From assembly GCA_022774755.1 (NCBI GenBank), contig JALFLK010000017.1, positions 41,626-105,625 of the forward strand: a stretch of 64,000 nt of DNA, in the 5' to 3' direction. Positions 20,324 through 28,652 of the stretch are shown here, in pieces. The notes under the pieces were generated by a model. The model worked only from the letters and a program-made list of their open reading frames with translations. It did not search any database and had not been told where the DNA came from. The translations under genes were made by a program, and so were the position numbers. The stretch comes from a bacterium. GTDB lineage: Bacteria > Bacillota > Clostridia > Oscillospirales > Acutalibacteraceae. Positions within the stretch are counted from its first letter, which is position 1, and every line of letters begins with the position of its first letter.

Positions 20324-20353
20324 AAATCGTGCCTCCCTTATATTCTTTTTTAT

Positions 20354-20839
20354 TTATTTGCGTCCGCTGCCGCCTCTGCGGCTGTAACCGCGGGATTCGC
20401 CTGTTCTTTTCAGGTCGGACATCTTGTCCTCGCTGGTCTGTTTAAAGCGTGACATCATATCCTCAAAGGACTGAGGAGCCTCACGCCTGCTGCTCTGCCA
20501 CTCAAAATCTCCGGGACTTGTAACCGGCGGTGCAGGGGTATACGGTTTGCGCTGTCTGGGCGGCTTATTAAACTGCTTGGCGGATTTTTTGGGATTTTCC
20601 GACGGTTCCATAGTCTGCTTAATTGACAGGCTGATTTTTTTGCCGTCGCCCAAGGACAGAACCTTGACCTTTACGGTATCTCCCAGCTTAACAAAATCGC
20701 TGATTTCGTTTACAAAAGTAGGTGCAATCTCCGAAATATGCACCATACCCGTTTCGCCTCCCGGTAAGGTTACAAAAGCGCCGAACTTTGTTACTCCCGA
20801 TACTTTACCTTCCAGTATGCTTCCTACTTCAAGTGACAT
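20354..20839 (-). CDS. S1 RNA-binding domain protein (YabR-like)
   Basis: A 161-residue protein with one S1 domain at the N-terminus (about 4-72: VGSILEGKVSGVTKFGAFVT, then GMVHISEIA), the RNA-binding fold of ribosomal protein S1. The remainder is a disordered basic tail rich in Arg, Pro, Gly and Ser ending RGYSRRGGSGRK. It matches B. subtilis YabR both by domain and by place, directly after divIC. Its role in Bacillus is not well defined. The AAGGGG site is 12 bases from the ATG, longer than usual. Confidence 0.88.
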   Translation of the reverse strand: MSLEVGSILEGKVSGVTKFGAFVTLPGGETGMVHISEIAPTFVNEISDFVKLGDTVKVKVLSLGDGKKISLSIKQTMEPSENPKKSAKQFNKPPRQRKPYTPAPPVTSPGDFEWQSSRREAPQSFEDMMSRFKQTSEDKMSDLKRTGESRGYSRRGGSGRK

Positions 20840-20874
20840 AGTTTCATTTATCCCCTTAATTTCTTTTTATATAA

Positions 20875-21237
20875 CTACTCGCCTGATATATTGACAAATA
20901 CCCTCTCGCCGTCCTTTATGTAGTCCAGGTCGTCACGGGCAATGCGCTCAATATAGCGGTCAAGCTGTTCATCAGAATAATTCTTTACTTCGTTAATATC
21001 GTCATTTTTTATTTCCTGAACAACGATTTGCTCCTGCAAATCGTTGAGCTGTTGTTTCTTTTGGGAAATCTCTATAGACTGGTTGACCAGCGTAATTACC
21101 GAATAAAGAACAAATCCGAATATGGCAACATACAGAAGAATATACCTTTTCTTTTTAAACTTAGGCGCTTTTACCTCTTGTATAGTTTCTTTTGATGACC
21201 TTTTATTTCGGGAGTTTTCTTGTTTTTTTACTTCCAT
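20875..21237 (-). CDS. divIC: Septum formation initiator DivIC/FtsB
   Basis: A 120-residue bitopic division protein that works with FtsL and DivIB at the septum. A basic cytosolic N-terminus (to about 30) is followed by one TM helix (about 33-53), a leucine-zipper coiled coil (about 55-85) and a short extracellular tail with DLDYIKDGERVFVNI. ATG at 21237 (MEVKKQ) is preferred because the AAAGG site is only two bases from the upstream ATG at 21243. It overlaps the end of yabQ by about 35 bases. Confidence 0.88.
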   Translation of the reverse strand: MEVKKQENSRNKRSSKETIQEVKAPKFKKKRYILLYVAIFGFVLYSVITLVNQSIEISQKKQQLNDLQEQIVVQEIKNDDINEVKNYSDEQLDRYIERIARDDLDYIKDGERVFVNISGE

Positions 21238-21781
21238 AGTCATTTCCTTTTATATTTGTCACGGCGCTTTCCGCCGATTCTGAAGCCTCCGCCGAAAAAT
21301 CCGATTCGGAGGACAAATCTCTCCTTTTATGTTTATTTTTTGGTTTTTTGAAAAATATTACAAATTTACTTATCTTTCTGCCTATATTATACAATACTTT
21401 ATATAAGATTTTCAATACTTTTTTGATTATTTTTTTGAAAAGTTTTTTGCATTTGGAGCAAAACCATATAAGAACATTTACAACGGGAACGACAATTTTA
21501 AGCAGGATTTTTCCTAACGTGAACTCGACGGTACAAAAGCCGATTGCTTCGCCTAAAAACATATAAAATCTTATGCTTCCGTTGAGAAATCCCAAGGACA
21601 AAAGAAAGGTTGAAAAACAGACGGTGAGCATAAAGAGGACATCAAGAAAAACTGTCAGCGCTTTTTTGTCTTTATTGTAAAGTCTTATAAGCCAAAAAAG
21701 GCGGTATACAAGCCAAAGGCAACCGCCTAAAATTATTGAATATAAAAATACGAGGGACTGACGGGCAAATGTGTACTCCAA
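21203..21781 (-). CDS. yabQ: Spore cortex biosynthesis protein YabQ
   Basis: A 192-residue polytopic membrane protein with four hydrophobic segments (about 5-28, 38-60, 68-88, 92-115) and a strongly basic, then Ser/Glu-rich, C-terminal tail. In B. subtilis YabQ sits in the outer forespore membrane and is needed for cortex formation. The call depends on topology, N-terminal QSLVFLYSIILGGCLWLVYR, which fits the family, and position between yabP and divIC. The C-terminal tail is longer and more basic than I would expect. Confidence 0.82.
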   Translation of the reverse strand: MEYTFARQSLVFLYSIILGGCLWLVYRLFWLIRLYNKDKKALTVFLDVLFMLTVCFSTFLLSLGFLNGSIRFYMFLGEAIGFCTVEFTLGKILLKIVVPVVNVLIWFCSKCKKLFKKIIKKVLKILYKVLYNIGRKISKFVIFFKKPKNKHKRRDLSSESDFSAEASESAESAVTNIKGNDYGSKKTRKLPK

Positions 21782-21789
21782 ACCGTTAC

Positions 21790-22062
21790 CTACTTAAACA
21801 GCCGTGAAAGGAGCGAGCCTTTTTCGGATTTTTCTTCGCTGTACACAAGAGCGTTGATTTTTCCGTCAAGGGTTACCTCCCCTGTTTCAAGACTCAGTTT
21901 GCTTATATGCAGATTATCCCCTCTGACAAACAGCAAGCCCCACTGTCCCGACAGGGTTACCTCCTGTTCGTTAAATCCCAACACATCCTCTATTCCGTTA
22001 AGAGTCAGGTTTTTTCGTGATTCGAGGATAAGTGTGTGATTTTTTTGCTGATACTCGCCCAT
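21790..22062 (-). CDS. yabP: Sporulation protein YabP
   Basis: A 90-residue member of the YabP/YqfC family, expressed in the mother cell under sigma-E in Bacillus. The LILESRKNLTLNGIEDVLGF stretch and the beta-rich VTLSGQWGLLFVRGDNLHIS are typical. Its biochemical role is not known. The gene follows a convincing sigma-E-like promoter and is 8 bases before yabQ. Confidence 0.9.
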   Translation of the reverse strand: MGEYQQKNHTLILESRKNLTLNGIEDVLGFNEQEVTLSGQWGLLFVRGDNLHISKLSLETGEVTLDGKINALVYSEEKSEKGSLLSRLFK

Positions 22063-22090
22063 ACAGCCGCCTCCAATAATCGTATATGAA

Positions 22091-22119
22091 AATATATGTT
22101 TACGGCTGATAAAATATGC
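22091..22119 (-). promoter_or_regulatory. Predicted sigma-E promoter of yabP-yabQ
   Basis: On the minus strand GCATATT (22119-22113) matches the sigma-E -35 consensus fully, and after 14 bases CATATATT (22098-22091) is 6/8 to CATACAMT. It is 29 bases upstream of yabP, with room for a leader and the GGAGG site. Mother-cell expression agrees with the known regulation of yabP. Confidence 0.65.
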
Positions 22120-22144
22120 AGAGGATTTATTCTAAATCAGAATT

Positions 22145-22387
22145 TTAATCCACATATTCATACATTGACGAGGCGTCGTCTTTTCTAACGGTTTCATTTA
22201 TTGAAGTTATTTTAAATTTAATCTTTTTTTCTCCGAAGGTTATCTCCACAACATCTCCGATTTTAACATCATAGGACGCTCTGGCGATTTTTCCGTTTAC
22301 GGCTACCTTTCCGGCGTCGCAGGCGTCGTTGGCGACTGTACGGCGTTTGATAACACGGGAAACCTTTAAATATTTATCAAGTCTCAT
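22145..22387 (-). CDS. rqcP: S4-domain ribosome quality control factor RqcP (YabO)
   Basis: An 80-residue single S4 RNA-binding domain: MRLDKYLKVSRVIKRRTVAN followed by GKVAVNGKIARASYDVKIGD. In Bacillus RqcP (YabO) binds stalled 50S-peptidyl-tRNA complexes and, with RqcH, drives alanine tailing. Synteny with yabP/yabQ supports RqcP rather than the heat-shock Hsp15 homologue. A terminator separates it from hup upstream, so it must have its own promoter or rely on readthrough. Confidence 0.9.
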   Translation of the reverse strand: MRLDKYLKVSRVIKRRTVANDACDAGKVAVNGKIARASYDVKIGDVVEITFGEKKIKFKITSINETVRKDDASSMYEYVD

Positions 22388-22453
22388 AAATTTCTCCTGT
22401 AATTATTTCTGCTATAATTATTTCTCAAATAATTGTTTCTTTAATATAAACAA

Positions 22454-22477
22454 AAAAGCCGACAAAAGTCGGCTTTT
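22454..22477 (-). terminator. Terminator of mazG-hup
   Basis: AAAAGCCGAC pairs with GTCGGCTTTT around AAAA, with a further T-run on the minus strand. It lies 16 bases after the hup stop. Confidence 0.88.
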
Positions 22478-22493
22478 AAAATCAAAAACAGAA

Positions 22494-22769
22494 TTACTTG
22501 TTTACTGCATCCTTGAAAGCTCTGCCGGCTTTAAAAGCAGGAACCTTAGAAGCAGGAATTGTGATTGTCTTACCTGTTCTTGGGTCACAGCCTGTTCTTT
22601 CGTTTCTTACTCTCTGCTCAAATGTACCAAAGCCGACAAACTGCACTTTTTCTCCCTTAGCAATAGAATCTACAATTACATCAAGGGTAGCTGAAACTGC
22701 TGCTTCAGCATCTTTTTTTGTAAGCCCGCTTTTTTCTGCAACTAATGCAACCAGTTCTGTCTTGTTCAT
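22494..22769 (-). CDS. hup: HU family DNA-binding protein
   Basis: A 91-residue nucleoid protein. The ATG at 22769 follows GGAGG and gives the normal HU start MNKTELVALVAEKSGLTKKD; the longer open frame upstream is only an overlap with mazG. The beta-arm signature VGFGTFEQRVRNERTGCDPRTG-type region (about 45-66) contacts the DNA minor groove, with an unusual Cys in the arm where Arg or Asn is common. It sits between mazG and rqcP, as in some Clostridia. Confidence 0.97.
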   Translation of the reverse strand: MNKTELVALVAEKSGLTKKDAEAAVSATLDVIVDSIAKGEKVQFVGFGTFEQRVRNERTGCDPRTGKTITIPASKVPAFKAGRAFKDAVNK

Positions 22770-22791
22770 GAGATTACCTCCAAAATTATAT

Positions 22792-23577
22792 TTATTTAAC
22801 TTCCTCCCAAAGGGAATCAAGTTTATCCAATGTTGCTGTTTTAATATCAACACCTTGCTCATCGGCAAGCTTTTCAAGCTTTTTGAAACGGTCGGTGAAT
22901 TTATCGCAGGATCTGTAAAGAGCTTCTTCGGAATCAATATTCAAAAACCGTGAAACATTAACAACCGAAAAAAGCACATCGCCCAATTCTTCCGCCTGAT
23001 TATCATAATCCTGATTCTTAACGGCGTCTTTAAGCTCCGCAACCTCTTCGTCAAGCTTGCTCATTGCTCCGCTGACATCATCCCAGTCAAAGCCAACCTT
23101 TGCGGCTTTTTGCTGGATTTTGGTACTGCGCATTAAAGACGGGAGCGCCTTGGAAACGCTGTCCATAGCCTCGGACTGCTTTTTCTGAGATTTGGTCTTC
23201 ATCTTTACATTATCCCAGTTTGTCAGCGCAGAAGCACTGCTGTCGGCACTTTTATCACCGAAAACGTGGGGATGACGGACAACAAGCTTTTTGCAGATTC
23301 CGTCGCACACATCGTCAATGTTAAATCCGCCGTTTTCAGATTCCAGCTGAGCGTGAAAAACCACCTGTAAAAGCACGTCTCCCAGTTCTTCTTTGAGAAG
23401 CTCGCTGTCGTTGTTGTCGATAGCCTCCACAACCTCGTAGGTTTCTTCAATGAAATTTTTTCTGATAGATTTGTGGTCTTGCTCTCTATCCCAGGGACAG
23501 CCCTCCGGTGAACGGAGAAGCTTCATTATTTCTACCAAATCCTCAAAACCGTATCGGTCCTTTTCTTCAAACTTCAA
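22792..23577 (-). CDS. mazG: Nucleoside triphosphate pyrophosphohydrolase MazG
   Basis: A 261-residue enzyme that hydrolyses (d)NTPs to NMP and pyrophosphate. Two MazG folds are visible: LLRSPEGCPWDREQDHKSI with EETYEVVEAID and the metal site EELGDVLLQVVFHA (about 60-80), then a second copy with EVAELKDAV and EELGDVLFSVVNVSRFL (about 170-210). The B. subtilis syntenic protein YabN also has an N-terminal methyltransferase domain; that is absent here, as in E. coli MazG. Start is TTG 23577 with a weak GGCGGAG site. Confidence 0.93.
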   Translation of the reverse strand: MKFEEKDRYGFEDLVEIMKLLRSPEGCPWDREQDHKSIRKNFIEETYEVVEAIDNNDSELLKEELGDVLLQVVFHAQLESENGGFNIDDVCDGICKKLVVRHPHVFGDKSADSSASALTNWDNVKMKTKSQKKQSEAMDSVSKALPSLMRSTKIQQKAAKVGFDWDDVSGAMSKLDEEVAELKDAVKNQDYDNQAEELGDVLFSVVNVSRFLNIDSEEALYRSCDKFTDRFKKLEKLADEQGVDIKTATLDKLDSLWEEVK

Positions 23578-23632
23578 GATGCTCCGCCTCGTAAACTGAA
23601 AATGGTATTTTGCGCAATAACAAGTACATATT

Positions 23633-25444
23633 TTAACCTATAAAGTGATATTTTTCAAGTATTTTTGCAATTTTCTCCCCTTTTGGTAAAAATTTAATTT
23701 CTGCCGCAGTAAAAGTACGCAATATCAACAAAGCGGCTGCATAAACAACTACGGCTGCAATAATTGCCAGTATTGTTGCCGGTTTTGAGCCGATTATTCC
23801 GCTGAGGCACATATGTGTTAAAAATGCCGCGCCTGCACACAATGTCGCCGAAATAAGGGGTTTTACGATTGTAGATACAAAATTGGGCATAACTCCCGAG
23901 TACTTTACAAGCAAATACATTGCAACTACGCACATTAAGGCGTATGCAACAAGAGAGCCGGCTGTTGCGCCCTGAATGTTAATGCTTACTATGCTGACAA
24001 ACGCCCAGGTTACAAAGGTTTTGACAATAATACCGCCGGAGTAAATCATCAGGGGCAGATTAACCTTGCCGATACCCTGGAGCATACTGCATATGGGAGT
24101 GATTGCCGAGGTGACGATGGTGGTAAGTCCCATAACCATCAGCACTCTTGAGCCTATTTCAATAAGAGTGGGGTCGCTGTAAAGGAGACCGAGTATGGGC
24201 TTTGCAAGCACGCTTAAGCCTAAGCCTGCCGGGAACGCCACAAGCATTGTAAGGCGTAAAACGGTTTCGATTGATGATTTCAGCTCTGCCTTATTGCCTC
24301 TTGTAAACGTGGAGGTAACATTGGGCATTGCGCTTGTTCCGAACGCCTGGGTTACGGAGGTTACAACCTGCATAAGGGTAATTACAGAAGCGTAGTAGCC
24401 CCACAAAACCGTATGAATTGTGATTGGATTGTCTGATGTAGGGTTAAGGGGTATTGTATTTTCAAGACCTAAGCCGGCAAAGTTGGCAAGCATCGCCTCT
24501 CTTTGATTTTTTGCCATATCTATAAGGGTGTTCTGAATTACAATTCCGTCGATTATAGAGCTGAGGCTCATTACAAATGCGCCCATTCCTATCGGAATTG
24601 CGGTCTTCATAAGGCGCACGAAGGTTTCACGCTTGGAGCGTGCGTCGATGGAGTTTTCAAGATATTCACGGGGGATTTTTCCGCATTTTTTGTACTTAAT
24701 CAGAAGATAGCAAAGGGCGCAGAAGCTGCCGATTACAATTCCCGAAATAGAGCCTGCAACAGAAAAGGAAATCAGGGTGCATACAGCCTCGTTTTCGCTT
24801 GCAAAGGTAAGCCCGAAAACCGTTCCTGTGGTTTTTAAGGACTCCAGACCGTTAGACATAATAAAATAAGCAATTATTAGTCCCAAAACCATTTTGCCCG
24901 AAGCCTCGATAATCTCCGAAATTGCGTCGGGCACCATATTACGCATACCCTGAAAATATCCACGGTATATGGATTGCAGACATCCGATGAGAATTGTGGG
25001 CGACAAAACAAGCATCGGCAATAGTGAATACGGCGATGAAATAATGTTTATATAGTAAAAACTGCCGAAGAACATTATTGCAAAGCAGATAAGTCCGATT
25101 GCGATGAAAAAGGGAATTGACAGCTTATGAATAAGGTCGGCGTCTTTGTAGCGCTTTGCGGATACGCTCTCCGACACAAGCCTTGAAACCGCTATGGGAA
25201 AGCCTGCGGTTGCAATGGTGAAAAGCGGAATATACATCTCGTAAGCATTGTTGAAAAGTCCCATTCCCATTCCTGCGTACTGATCGCCGAAAGTGCTGTA
25301 AAGGTTGGTCATTACAATTTTGTAAACCGCACCCAGCATCTTAACGATTATCATACTGGCAGAAAGTATGGCGGCGCCCTTTAAGAAGCTTTGGGAGGCG
25401 TTAGTCTTTTGCGCAGAGCCAAAGCTTTTGTCTTTTTTTGCCAA
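23633..25444 (-). CDS. SpoVB/YabM-like polysaccharide (lipid-linked) flippase
   Basis: About 603 residues with 14 predicted TM helices, of the MOP superfamily polysaccharide-biosynthesis branch. The N-terminal FLKGAAILSASMIIVKMLGA and PIAVSRLVSESVSAKRYKDA are typical of the SpoVB/YabM/MurJ-like proteins moving lipid-linked glycan precursors. Position directly before mazG matches yabM in Bacillus. I prefer the TTG at 25444 (MAKKDKSFG), six bases after AGGTGA, over GTG 25453. MurJ-type lipid II flippase and spore-cortex-specific SpoVB are both possible roles. Confidence 0.85.
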   Translation of the reverse strand: MAKKDKSFGSAQKTNASQSFLKGAAILSASMIIVKMLGAVYKIVMTNLYSTFGDQYAGMGMGLFNNAYEMYIPLFTIATAGFPIAVSRLVSESVSAKRYKDADLIHKLSIPFFIAIGLICFAIMFFGSFYYINIISSPYSLLPMLVLSPTILIGCLQSIYRGYFQGMRNMVPDAISEIIEASGKMVLGLIIAYFIMSNGLESLKTTGTVFGLTFASENEAVCTLISFSVAGSISGIVIGSFCALCYLLIKYKKCGKIPREYLENSIDARSKRETFVRLMKTAIPIGMGAFVMSLSSIIDGIVIQNTLIDMAKNQREAMLANFAGLGLENTIPLNPTSDNPITIHTVLWGYYASVITLMQVVTSVTQAFGTSAMPNVTSTFTRGNKAELKSSIETVLRLTMLVAFPAGLGLSVLAKPILGLLYSDPTLIEIGSRVLMVMGLTTIVTSAITPICSMLQGIGKVNLPLMIYSGGIIVKTFVTWAFVSIVSINIQGATAGSLVAYALMCVVAMYLLVKYSGVMPNFVSTIVKPLISATLCAGAAFLTHMCLSGIIGSKPATILAIIAAVVVYAAALLILRTFTAAEIKFLPKGEKIAKILEKYHFIG

Positions 25445-25470
25445 GTTAATCACCTATAATACAAAATGCG

Positions 25471-25496
25471 GGGCGGATATTTAAGAATATCCGCCC
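25471..25496 (-). terminator. Terminator of the zinc-ribbon gene
   Basis: GGGCGGATATT and AATATCCGCCC form a perfect 11-bp stem around a 4-base loop, 17 bases after the stop. The U-tract on the minus strand is weak (GCATTTTG). Confidence 0.7.
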
Positions 25497-25513
25497 TTAT
25501 CAGCGTTTTATTT

Positions 25514-25960
25514 TTAAGCTTCCGTGCTTTCTGAGGGTGTTTCCTCAGGCTGAGAATCAGGCTCTTCGGAGGCTTTTACCTCTTGTTGCTCCTGCTCCTC
25601 TTTTGTAATTTTTGCGCCGCATTTATTGCAAAATGCAGAATCATTTGCAATTACAGCGGAGCAAACAGGGCAAATCATAAGATTCTTTGCCGCTGCAAGA
25701 AGTTCGTTTACAGCTGCAAGGTCACTCTTTAGTGCAGTAATATCGTCAAGCTTTGCTCTGATAACCTGGTCTGCAACCTCTTTGCCCGAATCCTTATCAT
25801 ACACAAGCTCGCCTAACTCGGAATATTTCTTGTGAATTTCTCCCTTTATAGACGAAGCGTTAAATTTAAGCTTCGAAATATCGTAAATATTGCCTGCCTT
25901 TTTTGAAAAAGCGCTGGCAGCAGCCTTAGCGTTTACTACAACATCATCAAACATTCCCAT
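25514..25960 (-). CDS. Zinc-ribbon protein, function unknown
   Basis: A 148-residue protein. The N-terminal 75 residues are helical (FDDVVVNAKAAASAFSKKAG, then KLKFNASSIKGEIHKKYSEL), a coiled-coil-like region follows (about 75-95), then a C4 zinc ribbon, CPVCSAVIANDSAFCNKCGA (about 98-117), and a Glu/Gln-rich acidic tail. Similar small proteins are frequent in Ruminococci but I know of no defined role. The ATG at 25960 (MGMFDD) is preferred since AAAGG directly abuts the ATG at 25969. It has its own strong promoter and terminator. Confidence 0.8.
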   Translation of the reverse strand: MGMFDDVVVNAKAAASAFSKKAGNIYDISKLKFNASSIKGEIHKKYSELGELVYDKDSGKEVADQVIRAKLDDITALKSDLAAVNELLAAAKNLMICPVCSAVIANDSAFCNKCGAKITKEEQEQQEVKASEEPDSQPEETPSESTEA

Positions 25961-26033
25961 AGTAGTCATCCTTTCTGTTAAATAAATATAGAATAAAAAT
26001 GAATTTGCGTATAAAATATATGAACTTTCCGCT

Positions 26034-26062
26034 ATTATAACACCCTTTTAAGCGGTATTCAA
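26034..26062 (-). promoter_or_regulatory. Predicted sigma-A promoter of the zinc-ribbon gene
   Basis: Minus strand TTGAAT (26062-26057), 17-base spacer and perfect TATAAT (26039-26034). The implied leader is about 65 bases. Confidence 0.78.
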
Positions 26063-26066
26063 TGGT

Positions 26067-27515
26067 TTAAAAATATTTTTTGTAAAAATCGTAGGTTTCT
26101 TCTTTTCTTGTAAGCATTTCGCCGAATCTGTCTATATATTCATATGGGTATTTAAAGTTAAATATTCTTTTTAAGTAATCCTTGGAGGGGGATTTAAGTT
26201 TTGTTACGGCGCCTGCTCCACAGCCGAAGATTGTATGTGTTTCGTCCATTACAAAAACATTGTAAAGGCATTCGTATCCCCTCTTTGACCAGCCGACATT
26301 CTCAAGGTTGCCTGCCATTCGGCTCTGGCGGTAAAGATAGTACGGTATGTAATCAAGATCCGAAAGCCTTTGCTCAGCGTATTCCAGCATTTCTGCCGTT
26401 TGGACTGCAAGGTTTTTGTCCAGGGTTACTCCCTCCTCAGTCAGAGTCGAGCTTCGTTTCATAGAAAGAGTATGCACGGTGACGCACTGCGGATTTAGGC
26501 TGCAAACTCCGTCGAGAGAGGCTTTAAAGCTCTCTAAGGTGTCGGTGGGCAAGCCTGCAATTAAGTCCGTATTTATGCTGTTAAAACCGATTTTATCAGC
26601 CATACGGTAGGCGCTGAGAGTTTGCTCGGCGGTGTGTTTTCTGCCGATTTCACTAAGTACGCTGTCGTTTAAGGTTTGAGGGTTTATGGATATTCTGTCA
26701 ACGCCGTTTTCTTTAAGGGCAAGGAGTTTTTCTTCGGTGATTGTATCGGGTCTGCCGGCTTCTACGGTGATTTCTCGGCAATTTGACAGGTCAAAGGTGT
26801 TACTTACGGTTTTAAGAACCTTATCAAGCTGATTTGCAGAGAGAGTTGTGGGCGTTCCGCCGCCCATATAGACGGTTTCAAGTTTAAGTCCCAAATCATA
26901 AGCAATTTTTGCGGTATCCGCAAGCTCCCTGCACAAAAGTTCCGTGTACGGCTCTATTAAATGCTTTGTACGCTCAACAGACTGCATAACGAAAGAACAG
27001 TACTTGCATCTGCTTGGGCAAAAAGGAACGGAAATATACAGGCTGAAGGATTTTTCGTCTGACAGGGACAAAACCTCTTTTTCGTACGCCTCGGTGCGTC
27101 TTGCCAGGACTATTTTTTCATTTGATACAAAGAATTTATTTCTGAAATGGTCAACTGCTCCTGTAAGCCCCTCTACCTCCATAAGGCGTCTGAAAAGCTT
27201 TACGGGACGAACGCCGGTTAAAATGCCCCAAGGGGGAGTTACCCCTGTGTATTTTGTTAAGAATTTAAAAATCAGCTCTGCCATTCTGCGTTCATTCTCG
27301 GTTTCGTCGGAACACAAAGCCAAAGAATCCTGAGCTAAAAAGCCGTTTATGTTTACGACAACTGTAATTTTGCCGTCAACTTCTGTAAAAATGTAGGGCT
27401 GTGCAAGATTTTGCGGGATTTTTTTAATTACGATTATTTTCTCATTTGGAAAAAACAGCCGTATCAGGTTTTCCATTTCGTAGTGAAACGGGTGGTTTTT
27501 TACATACAGATTCAT
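26067..27515 (-). CDS. hemZ: HemZ-like radical SAM protein (oxygen-independent coproporphyrinogen oxidase family)
   Basis: A 482-residue radical SAM enzyme. The 4Fe-4S motif CPSRCKYC has cysteines 166, 170 and 173; TVYMGGGTPTTLSANQL (about 215-230) and ITVEAGRPDTIT are family signatures. The additional N-terminal domain (about 1-150) with GVTPPWGILTGVRPVKLFRR distinguishes HemZ from HemN/HemW. HemZ is reported as coproporphyrinogen III dehydrogenase in Bacillus, but no other haem gene is in the window and many relatives lack the pathway, so haem synthesis is not assured here. Confidence 0.85.
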   Translation of the reverse strand: MNLYVKNHPFHYEMENLIRLFFPNEKIIVIKKIPQNLAQPYIFTEVDGKITVVVNINGFLAQDSLALCSDETENERRMAELIFKFLTKYTGVTPPWGILTGVRPVKLFRRLMEVEGLTGAVDHFRNKFFVSNEKIVLARRTEAYEKEVLSLSDEKSFSLYISVPFCPSRCKYCSFVMQSVERTKHLIEPYTELLCRELADTAKIAYDLGLKLETVYMGGGTPTTLSANQLDKVLKTVSNTFDLSNCREITVEAGRPDTITEEKLLALKENGVDRISINPQTLNDSVLSEIGRKHTAEQTLSAYRMADKIGFNSINTDLIAGLPTDTLESFKASLDGVCSLNPQCVTVHTLSMKRSSTLTEEGVTLDKNLAVQTAEMLEYAEQRLSDLDYIPYYLYRQSRMAGNLENVGWSKRGYECLYNVFVMDETHTIFGCGAGAVTKLKSPSKDYLKRIFNFKYPYEYIDRFGEMLTRKEETYDFYKKYF

Positions 27516-27564
27516 AAAATCATATTACCTTTTAAATAAATAAAAGCCTAAAAGCCGATTTGCT

Positions 27565-28197
27565 TTAAACCATACTCATAAGAGGGTTATACTTTCTCTC
27601 GTGTTCAAGTGTTGAAAAGCTTCCGTGACCGGGATATACATTATAGTCGCCCTGTAGGTTCTTAAGTCTTTTAATAGACTGTGCCATCTGGCTGTCTGAG
27701 CCTGTAATAAGGTCGGTTCTGCCGTAGGATTCGCAGAAAAGCGTATCTCCGCAGAATATGTTGTTATCAATTATATAGCATCCGCATCCCTTGGTGTGGC
27801 CGGGAGTTGCAATATATTTAACCTGTGCGTCGCCTAAAGCTATTACCTGATTGTCTTTAAGCAAAATATCGGCGGTAAAAGGCTTTATTGCAACCTCCTT
27901 GTGGAAGTCGCTCAGGTTTAACATTCCCGAAGAAAGGAAATCTCCTCCCTGTTCCCCTATTGCAATTTTTGCACCGAACATTTTTGCCAGTTCCTCGGCA
28001 TAGCCGATATGGTCATAGTGACCGTGTGTAAGGAATATATATTCAAGGGATTTTTCTTTTGAGGAATTAACCGCATCTATCAGCTCCTGTGATTTATCCC
28101 CCGGGTCAACAACAGCCATTTTTTCTGTGGCTTTGTCGGTAATTACATAGCAATTTGTTTCCAGCCGTGTTACTTTAAAGCATTTTATATCTATCAT
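27565..28197 (-). CDS. MBL-fold metallohydrolase (glyoxalase II-like)
   Basis: A 210-residue metallo-beta-lactamase fold hydrolase. Metal ligands are seen in LTHGHYDHIG (H58, H60, D62, H63), the ATPGHTKGC histidine (about 132), the FCGDTLF aspartate (about 151) and VYPGHG (about 190). Members include hydroxyacylglutathione hydrolases and many enzymes without assigned substrate; a thioester or lactone substrate is plausible. Its ATG overlaps the dtd stop (ATGA), a common pair in Firmicutes. Confidence 0.88.
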   Translation of the reverse strand: MIDIKCFKVTRLETNCYVITDKATEKMAVVDPGDKSQELIDAVNSSKEKSLEYIFLTHGHYDHIGYAEELAKMFGAKIAIGEQGGDFLSSGMLNLSDFHKEVAIKPFTADILLKDNQVIALGDAQVKYIATPGHTKGCGCYIIDNNIFCGDTLFCESYGRTDLITGSDSQMAQSIKRLKNLQGDYNVYPGHGSFSTLEHERKYNPLMSMV

Positions 28198-28649
28198 TTT
28201 ATCAAATCCTTTGAGTCGATTATAAGTGTTACGGGTCCGTCGTTTTCTATGCTGACAAGCATATCTGCGCCGAAAACGCCCTTTTCTGCTTTATTTACTC
28301 CGTTGCGAAGAAGCTGATTACAGAAATACTCGTACAGCGGCTCCGCCGTTTCGGGTCTTGCGGCGTTTATAAAGCTGGGGCGCCTGCCGTGAGAACAATC
28401 GGCGCAAAGCGTAAAGTTCGATACCACAAGAACATTTCCGCCTACATCGGCAAGAGAAAGGTTCATTTTATCATTTTCGTCGGTAAAAATCCGCAGACCT
28501 GAAATTTTTAAGGCGAGAGCGTCCGCCTGCTTTTGGGTGTCACCCTCTTCTACGCCCAGCAAAATCATAAAGCCCTGTTCAATTTGCCCTGTGATTTTGC
28601 CGTCAACTTTGACTTTTGCGGATTTTACCCTTTGCAATACTGCTTTCAT
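28194..28649 (-). CDS. dtd: D-aminoacyl-tRNA deacylase
   Basis: A 151-residue enzyme that removes D-amino acids (and glycine from tRNA-Ala) from mischarged tRNA. MKAVLQRVKSAKVKVDGKIT starts the family; GRRPSFINAARPE and the NDGPVTLIIDS cis-GlyPro motif (about 136-146) line the active site. In the usual SQFTL position it has SNFTLCAD, a mild variant. It lies 3 bases downstream of relA. Confidence 0.95.
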   Translation of the reverse strand: MKAVLQRVKSAKVKVDGKITGQIEQGFMILLGVEEGDTQKQADALALKISGLRIFTDENDKMNLSLADVGGNVLVVSNFTLCADCSHGRRPSFINAARPETAEPLYEYFCNQLLRNGVNKAEKGVFGADMLVSIENDGPVTLIIDSKDLIK

Positions 28650-28652
28650 AAA

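Noticed and set aside
22770..22937. N-terminal extension of HU to 147 residues
   Set aside because: The extension overlaps mazG, does not resemble HU, and the ATG at 22769 has a proper GGAGG site and the canonical HU start.
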